From positions 1 through 64,000 of the forward strand of contig JAVBJV010000027.1 in NCBI GenBank assembly GCA_031546815.1: a DNA stretch of 64,000 nucleotides, written 5' to 3'. The stretch is from JAVBJV01 sp031546815 (GTDB lineage: Bacteria; Pseudomonadota; Alphaproteobacteria; Acetobacterales; Acetobacteraceae). Under the pieces are notes generated by a model. The model was given only the letters and a program-made list of their open reading frames with translations, did no database searches and was not told the origin of the DNA. Of the stretch, positions 1 through 6,765 are shown in pieces. The number at the start of each line of letters is the position of its first letter. Within the stretch, counting starts at the first letter, position 1. The translations under genes were made by a program, and so were the position numbers.

Positions 1-598
1 CCGCACGCGCATAATCGCCGCGCGCCCACAGCGACAGCGCCCAGAAATGTGGCGGCGTCCAGAAGAAGATGATCGCGAACAAAGCCAGTGCCATCGGGTC
101 GATCGTGCCGGTCGCTGCCACCCAGCCCACCATCGGCGGAAAGGCCCCCGCCGCACCGCCGATCACGATGTTCTGCGGCGTGCGCGGTTTCAGCCACATC
201 GTGTAGATGAACACATAGAAACCGATCGACGCCGCAAGCACCGCAGCCGCCAGCCAGTTGGTCGCCAGCCCCATCATCAGCACCGACGCAACCGCCAGCG
301 TAACCCCGAAGCCCAGCGCCGCATCCGCATCGATCCGCCCCGATGGCAACGGACGATTGGCGGTGCGCCGCATCAGTGCGTCGGTGTCGCGTTCCCACCA
401 CATGTTCAGCGCACCGGCCGCACCGCCACCGATTGCAATACACAGCACCGCCGTGAACGCCAGCACCGGGTGCAGATGCGTAGGTGCAATCAGCATGCCC
501 ACCATCCCGGTATAGACCACCAGCGCCATCACGCGCGGCTTCAGCAGGGCGAACCAGTCGGCAATATCGCTATGAGTTACGACGGCTTGTTTCTGCAT
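1..598 (-). CDS. ctaB: Protoheme IX farnesyltransferase (heme O synthase), 3' end cut by window edge
   Basis: UbiA-superfamily integral membrane prenyltransferase that adds a farnesyl group to heme b, giving heme O, the precursor of the heme a used by the neighbouring oxidase. Translation from ATG at 598 gives about 199 residues before the edge. Seen: an N-terminal basic stretch followed by hydrophobic segments; NMWWERDTDALMRRT, matching the first Asp-rich NxxxDxxxD-type motif; NRPLPSGRI; GGAAGAFPPMVGW; and FFWTPPHFWAL. These are the family's hallmark blocks in the right order. The C-terminal third lies outside the window. It starts two bases after the ctaD stop and is almost certainly cotranscribed with ctaC-ctaD. 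Assignment is firm; cyoE is the same family under another name. Confidence 0.95.
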   Translation of the reverse strand, partial: MQKQAVVTHSDIADWFALLKPRVMALVVYTGMVGMLIAPTHLHPVLAFTAVLCIAIGGGAAGALNMWWERDTDALMRRTANRPLPSGRIDADAALGFGVTLAVASVLMMGLATNWLAAAVLAASIGFYVFIYTMWLKPRTPQNIVIGGAAGAFPPMVGWVAATGTIDPMALALFAIIFFWTPPHFWALSLWARGDYARA

Positions 599-600
599 GA

Positions 601-2223
601 TCAGCGCACCTGCGGCAGTTCTTCGAACGTATGGAACGGCGGCGGCGAGGACACATGCCATTCCAGCGTCGTCGCCCCCTCGCCCCAGTAATTATCGGCG
701 AGCTTTTCCTTCGACGTGAACGTCTTCCACATCACCACCAGGAAGATGAGGATCGAGAACCCGGCGATATACGCCCCGAACGACGCCACCATATTCCAGC
801 CATGGAACGCATCGGGGTAATCCGGATAACGCCGCGGCATGCCCGCCAGCCCCAGGAAGTGCATCGGGAAGAAGGTCAGGTTCACGCCGATGAACGTCAC
901 CCAGAAATGGATGCGCGCCAGTGTTTCCGGATACGGCCGCCCGCTCATCTTGCCGATCCAGTAATAGATCCCGGCAAAGATCGAGAACACGGCACCCAGG
1001 CTCAGCACGTAATGGAAATGCGCAATCACGTAATACGTGTTGTGCAGCACCGTATCGACACCCGCATTGGCCAGCACCACGCCCGTCACGCCGCCGATGG
1101 TGAACAGGAAGATGAACCCGATCGCCCACAGCATCGGCACTTCCATGCGGATAGACCCGCCCCACATCGTGGCAATCCACGAGAAGATCTTGATGCCCGT
1201 CGGCACCGCAATCACCATTGTGGCCATCATGAAGTAGGCGCGCGTATCAACACCGATCCCCGACGTAAACATGTGATGCGCCCACACCACAAAGCCCACA
1301 CCGCCGATCGCCACCATCGCGTACGCCATGCCCAGATACCCGAACACCGGCTTGCGGCTGAAGGTCGAAATCACGTGGCTGACGATGCCGAAGCCCGGCA
1401 GGATCATGATGTAGACTTCGGGGTGCCCGAAGAACCAGAACAGATGCTGGAACAGCACCGGATCGCCGCCACCGGCCGGGTCGAAGAACGCCGTGCCGAA
1501 ATTGCGGTCGGTGATCAGCATGGTGATCGCACCCGCCAGCACCGGCACCGCCAGCAACAGCAGGAACGCGGTGACCAGCATCGCCCACGCGAACAGCGGC
1601 ATCTTGTGCATGGTCATACCCGGCGCGCGCATGTTCAGGATGGTGGTGATGAAGTTGATCGCCCCCAGGATCGACGACGCCCCCGCCAGATGCAGCGCGA
1701 ACAGCGCCATATCGACCGAAGGCCCGGCCTGGAACATGGAGTTCGACAGCGGCGGATACAGCGTCCACCCCACGCCCGGTCCACTGCCCACCAGTATGGA
1801 GCCACCCGCCAGCATGAACGCCGGCACCAGCAGCCAGAACGATGCATTGTTCATGCGCGGGAACGCCATGTCGGGCGCGCCGATCATCAGCGGCACGAAC
1901 CAGTTGCCGAACCCACCGATCAGCGCGGGCATCACCACGAAGAACACCATGATCACGCCATGTGCGGTGACGATGGAATTCCACTGTTGCCCACCCTGCA
2001 CGAACTGCATGCCAGGGCTTTGCAGCTCGAGCCGCATATACATCGACAGCCCCGCCCCGATCAGTCCCGTGAACACGGCGAAGATCAGATACAGCGTGCC
2101 GATGTCCTTGTGGTTGGTCGAGAACAGCCAGCGCTGCACGAAGCTCAGCTGATGGTCGTGATGCTCGTGCGCATGATGCGCCGTCTGTCGGTCCAGAGTT
2201 GCTGTGGTCTCGGAAGCTGCCAT
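601..2223 (-). CDS. ctaD: Cytochrome c oxidase subunit I
   Basis: Catalytic subunit of the aa3-type terminal oxidase: 540 residues, about twelve membrane helices, inner membrane. Ligands seen: H88 and H404 for heme a; H402 for heme a3; H267, H316 and H317 for CuB, with Y271 in HPEVY as the His-Tyr partner. The D-channel entry D118 (IGAPD), E269 and the K-channel K345 are present, as is the MPRRYPDYPDAF block near the propionates. The N terminus is unusually His-rich (HHAHEHHDH, residues 16-24). Oddity: the block normally read as LHDTYY is LHNTYY here, so the aspartate that ligates the Mg/Mn site is Asn395. It lies between ctaC (24 bases upstream) and ctaB (2 bases downstream). Confidence 0.98.
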   Translation of the reverse strand: MAASETTATLDRQTAHHAHEHHDHQLSFVQRWLFSTNHKDIGTLYLIFAVFTGLIGAGLSMYMRLELQSPGMQFVQGGQQWNSIVTAHGVIMVFFVVMPALIGGFGNWFVPLMIGAPDMAFPRMNNASFWLLVPAFMLAGGSILVGSGPGVGWTLYPPLSNSMFQAGPSVDMALFALHLAGASSILGAINFITTILNMRAPGMTMHKMPLFAWAMLVTAFLLLLAVPVLAGAITMLITDRNFGTAFFDPAGGGDPVLFQHLFWFFGHPEVYIMILPGFGIVSHVISTFSRKPVFGYLGMAYAMVAIGGVGFVVWAHHMFTSGIGVDTRAYFMMATMVIAVPTGIKIFSWIATMWGGSIRMEVPMLWAIGFIFLFTIGGVTGVVLANAGVDTVLHNTYYVIAHFHYVLSLGAVFSIFAGIYYWIGKMSGRPYPETLARIHFWVTFIGVNLTFFPMHFLGLAGMPRRYPDYPDAFHGWNMVASFGAYIAGFSILIFLVVMWKTFTSKEKLADNYWGEGATTLEWHVSSPPPFHTFEELPQVR

Positions 2224-2247
2224 ATCGCTTACTCCTTCAAGGCGCGG

Positions 2248-3078
2248 TTAACGCTGCGCCTCGGCCACCGTCACTGCGGGGGCGTTTTCAATGGTGTTGG
2301 CAAAACGGGTGCGTGCCTGTTCGACCCAGGTCAGGAACTCGGCCTCGGGCACGGCGCGAACTACAATCGGCATGAACGCATGGTTGGCACCGCAGATCTG
2401 GTTGCACTGCCCGTAATACGTGCCGGGACGATCGATGCGGAACCAGCTCTCCATCGTGCGGCCGGGGATCGCGTATTTCTGCACACCCAGCGACGGGATG
2501 AAGAAACTGTGGATCACGTCGCGGCTGCTGGTCAGGATGCGCACCGTGCGCCCCACAGGCACCACGATCTCGTTATCGACCGTCAGATTGCGCAGCTGGC
2601 CGGGTTTCAGATCGGTTTCGGGAACGTTGTAGCTCTCGAACCGGAAATTGCCGTTATCGGGATAGTTGTATTCCCACGCCCACTGAAACGCCGTGACATT
2701 GATGGTGAGGTCCGCATCGCGGGCGCGATCCTGATAGTACAGCAACCGGAAGGACGGGATGGCGATCACCACCAAGATCAGCACCGGGATCAGCGTCCAG
2801 GCGATTTCCAGCGGCGTGCTGTGGCTGGTGCGCGACGGCACCGGATTGCGCGACGCGCGGAAGCGCCACACGCAATACAGCAGCAGCGCCAGCACAAACA
2901 CGGTCACCGCGCTGATGATCACCAGCAACAGATCGTGCAGATTTTCGATTGCCTCTTTAACCGGCGTTGCAGCCGGCTGCATGCCGAGCTGCCAGTTTTC
3001 CGGAGAGGCCGCCATGGCCCCCCCGGCGATCATGGCTGAAAGCATCACCATGACCAGAAGTCGCGAGAAACGTTGCAT
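2248..3078 (-). CDS. ctaC: Cytochrome c oxidase subunit II
   Basis: CuA-bearing subunit that takes electrons from cytochrome c. From ATG at 3078 the product is 276 residues: a signal peptide ending near AMA-A (residue 23), two transmembrane helices (about 48-71 and 91-112), then a periplasmic cupredoxin domain. CuA ligands H190, C225, C229, H233 and M236 are visible in DVIH and GQCNQICGANHAFMP. There is no C-terminal cytochrome c domain. Oddity: the glutamate normally between the two cysteines is Gln227. A longer in-frame GTG start at 3090 exists, but a purine-rich AAGAAAGAAG lies directly against it and about 12 bases before the ATG, so the ATG is preferred. First gene of the ctaC-ctaD-ctaB block; its promoter should lie in 3091-3236. 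Confidence 0.96.
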   Translation of the reverse strand: MQRFSRLLVMVMLSAMIAGGAMAASPENWQLGMQPAATPVKEAIENLHDLLLVIISAVTVFVLALLLYCVWRFRASRNPVPSRTSHSTPLEIAWTLIPVLILVVIAIPSFRLLYYQDRARDADLTINVTAFQWAWEYNYPDNGNFRFESYNVPETDLKPGQLRNLTVDNEIVVPVGRTVRILTSSRDVIHSFFIPSLGVQKYAIPGRTMESWFRIDRPGTYYGQCNQICGANHAFMPIVVRAVPEAEFLTWVEQARTRFANTIENAPAVTVAEAQR

Positions 3079-3236
3079 ACGACGTACCACTTCTTTCTTC
3101 GTCGTCCCTGTTAGAGAATAACGACGCGACGGGACGAAAGTTCCTCGAGGTCGGCCTCTACGGGCCTTTTATATCATTCTGATATCGGATCATTGCGCAT
3201 ATGACCCGGTTCGGAAAGAGATATTTTGAACGCTGA

Positions 3237-3268
3237 ATTAAAAGCCCCGCCGCCCGCAGCAGCAGGGG
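3237..3268 (-). terminator. Putative Rho-independent terminator after the cation efflux gene
   Basis: On the minus strand, directly after the stop of the cation efflux gene, the RNA reads CCCC-U-GCUGC, a five-base loop, then GCGGC-GGGG followed by CUUUUAAUU. This gives a nine-pair stem with one bulged U and one G-U pair plus a short U tract. It would separate the efflux gene from the ctaC promoter region. Confidence 0.45.
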
Positions 3269-3269
3269 A

Positions 3270-4670
3270 TCATGCGTTGCGGATCGGCTCCGCATGACCA
3301 ACGACGCGCCGGACCTCGGGGAAGTGCACCCGCAACTGCCGTTCGAGCTGATCGACACTGTCGTGCACGGATGCGACATCCAGATCCGGATTGGCGCAGC
3401 AATGGTAGTTCACCACCAGCCCGGCATTGCTCTGGCGCACGCGCACATTGTGGATGTGGAAAATCGTGCCAGTTCCCGCAGCGTGATTGCGCAACGCACT
3501 GGCGATGCGCTGCACCAGATCCGCGTTGGTCTCGCGCCCCGGCAGATGGGCGACGGCCAGCGGTTCGATATGCGCCTCGACCTCGGTCGCGGGACCGAAT
3601 TCCTCGCGGATGGCGTCCTCGAACTTGGTGGTCAGACCGTGCGCGACACTCAGCCGCATACGCGCGTTCAGCTCCACGTCGAAACTGATCGACAGGTTTT
3701 CGCCGATCTCCTGCACCGTCACATGATGCACCGGCAGGCGGCGTTGCGCGGCGATCAGCAGCACGCGTTCCAGAACGGTTTCCGTATCCAGCGCGCGCGG
3801 CGTGGATGTGATGGTCAGCCGCATATGGGGCATCGCCGCGGCCACTGCATCGGTGATGCGGTTCTTCAGCGCAATCACGTTATCCAGCGGCAGGCTGCGC
3901 GAGACGATGATGCCGACCTCGCCGAAATTCTCACCGCCGACCGAGCGCAGTTTCAGCGTGTCGATTGCAACCACACCGGGAATGGCGGCGATCAGCGGGC
4001 GCAGACGCTCGGCGTCTCCGGTGGGGGCTGCGTCCAGCAGCGTGTCCACGGTTTTCCGCCCCAGTCGCCACCCCGCGATCGAGATGAAAACCGCCACCCC
4101 GATCGCCGCCAGCGCATCGCCGTATTTGAACCCGAACACCCCCGCCAGCAGCCCCAGCACAACCATGATCGAACCCGCCAGATCGGATGCAAAATGCAGC
4201 GCATCGGCCGCCAGCGCCTGGCTGCCGGTTTCGCGCGCAACCTTGCGCAGCGTGTAAACGCGGTTGATGTCGATGATGATCGATATGCCAAGCACAACAA
4301 ATGCCAGGATTGTCGGTTCGAACTCGCCGCCGCCTTCCTGCAGGCGCTGAACGGCATGAAACACCACGGCAACGGCCAGCATGAACAGGATGACCGTTTC
4401 CAGCAGCGCGGCCAGACTCTCAAACTTGCCATGCCCATAATGATGATCGGCATCGGGCGGCGCGTTGGCGGTGCGGACGGCAAAATACGTCACGATCGTC
4501 GCCGCCGTATCGACCAGCGCGTGCGCCGCTTCCGACATCAGCGCCAGCGAGCCAGACATCAGCCCAGCCACAAACTTGCCCAGCATGATCAGCGCGCTGG
4601 CAGCAACCGACATCAGCGCAACGCGTTCTTTGGTCGCTGCGTGTTCAGTTTCAGTGCGCTGCTCGGACAT
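3270..4670 (-). CDS. Cation diffusion facilitator family transporter with extended cytoplasmic region
   Basis: Proton-driven efflux of divalent metals (Zn, Fe, Co, Mn class) across the inner membrane. 466 residues against about 300 for a typical family member. Six hydrophobic segments fill roughly residues 15-200. The metal-site pairs are H50/D54 (SEAAHALVDT) and H159/D163 (DALHFASD), and the DHHYGHGKFE block (75-84) is present. After the first cytoplasmic domain (about 215-290) two further segments resemble it: about 295-375 and about 380-460, the last ending VRRVVGHAEP. The protein may therefore carry three tandem ferredoxin-like regulatory units. The metal is not predictable from sequence alone. 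A GGGG-type ribosome site precedes the ATG at 4670. Confidence 0.9.
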   Translation of the reverse strand: MSEQRTETEHAATKERVALMSVAASALIMLGKFVAGLMSGSLALMSEAAHALVDTAATIVTYFAVRTANAPPDADHHYGHGKFESLAALLETVILFMLAVAVVFHAVQRLQEGGGEFEPTILAFVVLGISIIIDINRVYTLRKVARETGSQALAADALHFASDLAGSIMVVLGLLAGVFGFKYGDALAAIGVAVFISIAGWRLGRKTVDTLLDAAPTGDAERLRPLIAAIPGVVAIDTLKLRSVGGENFGEVGIIVSRSLPLDNVIALKNRITDAVAAAMPHMRLTITSTPRALDTETVLERVLLIAAQRRLPVHHVTVQEIGENLSISFDVELNARMRLSVAHGLTTKFEDAIREEFGPATEVEAHIEPLAVAHLPGRETNADLVQRIASALRNHAAGTGTIFHIHNVRVRQSNAGLVVNYHCCANPDLDVASVHDSVDQLERQLRVHFPEVRRVVGHAEPIRNA

Positions 4671-4753
4671 CGGCCTACCCCATCAGATCCAGGGATGGTT
4701 ATCCATGTAAACCGACAATACTGGAAGTGCAGAAAAGGACGGGCCGACCTGCT

Positions 4754-6637
4754 TCAGGCGGCGGTAATTTCCACCACCGACAGCACCGCCGGTTCTGCAG
4801 GGCGTTGCCTGTTCTCAAGCAGGCGGCGCTTGAAGTCCGCCGCCATCATCGGACGACCGTGCAGATAGCCCTGCACTTCCTGGCACCCATCGACACGCAG
4901 CAACCTGTTCTGCTCTTCGTCTTCCACACCTTCGGCATTGATTGTGGCCCCCATCGCCCTGCCCACTTCTACCACTGCACGCACAATGCTGCGCGCCTGC
5001 GGGTCGTGTGCCAGATCGCTGATGAATGACCGGTCAATCTTGATCTTGTTGAAACGGAAACGCCGCAGCATGCCGATATTCGCATAGCCAATCCCGAAAT
5101 CGTCGATCACAATCCGCACGCCCAACGCCCGTAACTGCGCCACTTTGGCGAGCGATTCCTCGGTCCGCTGCAACAGCATGTTCTCAGTAATCTCAATCTC
5201 GAGACGGTGCGGCGGCAGGTTGAATGCTTCCAGTGCGACGCGGATCGATGTGACGAAATCAGGCTGCTGAAACTGCAACGGCGAAACGTTGATCGCCATC
5301 GTGATATCCGGCCATTGCGCAGCCTGCGCACAGGCTTCCCACAGAACGAAAGCACCGATCTCGACGATCAGTTCGGCCTCCTCGGCCGCTGGAATGAAAA
5401 CGTCCGGCGGCACGTTGCCGCGCACAGGGTGGTTCCAGCGCAGCAATGCCTCGGCGCCGGTGATCTGTCCGGTCAGCAGATTGACCTGCGGTTGATAGAC
5501 CAGCCGGAGCTGCTTTTCCTGCAATGCGCGCGACAGATCCTCCTTCATCTGCCGCCGTATCAAAGGCCCGGCATCGGATGTGGGGTTGTAGACATGCCAA
5601 ACGCGGGTCGACAGTCCCGATGCATTCTCGCTCTTCACCGCACGCAGCGCCAATGCGGCTTGCTGTAGTAGTACTTCGGCTGTTTCCTCGGCTGTTTCGG
5701 AAACCGCAATTCCCAGACGCGGCGTCAGCACCACACGCTCGACCCCCACGCTGAACGGCGCGGCCAGCACCGCCGCCAGACGTTCGGCAGCCTCGGCCGC
5801 CTGATCGACCGAGGTGATCGCCGGCACCAGCAACATGAATTCGTCACCGCCCATACTGGCCAGTTGTTCCGAGATATGCAGATGCCGACTGAGGCGTTCG
5901 CCGACCTGTTTCAATATTCTGTCGGCAGCTTCCTTGCCATACAGGTCGTTGATGTCGCGAAACCGCAGCAGGTCCAGCAGGATGACCCCAATCTTGTCGC
6001 CGCGATAATGGGTTCCTTCCAGCGCACTGGTCAGAAATTTTCCGACAGCCACACGGTTGGGCAGCCCGGTTGTCGCATCGGTCAGCGTCAGTGCCGACAC
6101 AGTGGCGCGCGCGCGGCCCACCACACGCACCGGCCACGCATGCAAGCTGGTCACCAGCAGACCGCACGGCAGCAGCGACAGCAGCGCCAGCCACGCCGCC
6201 ACACCCAGCGCCGCTTCGGGCGACACATGCACGGCAACCGTCGCAACGGGCACCCCGTTCTGCAGGACAGGGCTGGACGCCACATATCCGTATTGCAGCA
6301 ACACGTCCTTCAGATGCGAGTGAAACATGTCGAGCCGGATAACCGCAGCCCCGTGACTGTCTTGCAATATCCAGACCGAGGCAGGGCCATCGCCCATATG
6401 TTCGAACAGAGCGAACGTCGCACCCTGGATATATTCGCGCCAATCATCACCCTGTTGCGCGATCAGATGCGAAACCTCGCGTGCATCGTGGCTTGCCTGC
6501 AGGCGGCTGATCGCTTTTTCATGCTCCCAGCGAACACAGAAATAACCAACAGGGACGATAACCGCCAAAACCAGAAACAGGATGGACCCCGCCCACCCCA
6601 GAATTCTGGCGCGACGATATTGCGCTATGCCCGACAT
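4754..6637 (-). CDS. Membrane-bound GGDEF-EAL protein (cyclic-di-GMP turnover)
   Basis: Bifunctional-type c-di-GMP enzyme, 627 residues from ATG 6637. A basic N terminus and transmembrane helix (about 12-33) are followed by an extracytoplasmic sensor region (about 37-140) of unrecognised fold, a second helix (about 142-165), GGDEF (263-267) and EAL (EALLR at 396-400). The GGDEF signature is intact, but no RxxD inhibitory site is seen in the residues just upstream. EAL catalytic blocks ITENML, IDDFGIGYA, KIDRSFI, AEGVE and QGYLHGRP are all kept, so phosphodiesterase activity is expected; cyclase activity is possible. A longer GTG start at 6697 sits against a hairpin and has poor spacing. It stands alone between polA and the cation efflux gene. 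Confidence 0.92.
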   Translation of the reverse strand: MSGIAQYRRARILGWAGSILFLVLAVIVPVGYFCVRWEHEKAISRLQASHDAREVSHLIAQQGDDWREYIQGATFALFEHMGDGPASVWILQDSHGAAVIRLDMFHSHLKDVLLQYGYVASSPVLQNGVPVATVAVHVSPEAALGVAAWLALLSLLPCGLLVTSLHAWPVRVVGRARATVSALTLTDATTGLPNRVAVGKFLTSALEGTHYRGDKIGVILLDLLRFRDINDLYGKEAADRILKQVGERLSRHLHISEQLASMGGDEFMLLVPAITSVDQAAEAAERLAAVLAAPFSVGVERVVLTPRLGIAVSETAEETAEVLLQQAALALRAVKSENASGLSTRVWHVYNPTSDAGPLIRRQMKEDLSRALQEKQLRLVYQPQVNLLTGQITGAEALLRWNHPVRGNVPPDVFIPAAEEAELIVEIGAFVLWEACAQAAQWPDITMAINVSPLQFQQPDFVTSIRVALEAFNLPPHRLEIEITENMLLQRTEESLAKVAQLRALGVRIVIDDFGIGYANIGMLRRFRFNKIKIDRSFISDLAHDPQARSIVRAVVEVGRAMGATINAEGVEDEEQNRLLRVDGCQEVQGYLHGRPMMAADFKRRLLENRQRPAEPAVLSVVEITAA

Positions 6638-6699
6638 AGCGAAACGCCCCGGTGGTCTGAACTTTCTGCCAGCCACGATACGGATCTTTGCTTCCACAT

Positions 6700-6723
6700 C
6701 CCTCGACTATCGAGGGTGCACCC
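6700..6723 (-). promoter_or_regulatory. Overlapping palindromes in the leader of the GGDEF-EAL gene
   Basis: CCCTCGA-TAG-TCGAGGG (6700-6716, perfect 7-bp arms on the minus strand) shares its CCC with GGGTGCACCC (6714-6723, perfect 10-bp palindrome). In RNA the two foldbacks cannot both form fully. The second arm of the larger hairpin holds GAGGG, the best purine run near the alternative GTG start at 6697. It could be an operator or a translational switch. There is no U tract, so it is not a normal terminator for polA. Confidence 0.4.
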
Positions 6724-6765
6724 TTAACATATGGTGTAGTCGCAGCAGCTATTACCGGCTTTTCA

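Noticed and set aside
631..3039. An open frame of 802 codons on the plus strand across ctaD and ctaC
   Set aside because: It is antisense to two certain genes, is rich in His, Arg and Gln as expected of a GC-rich shadow, and has no recognisable domain.
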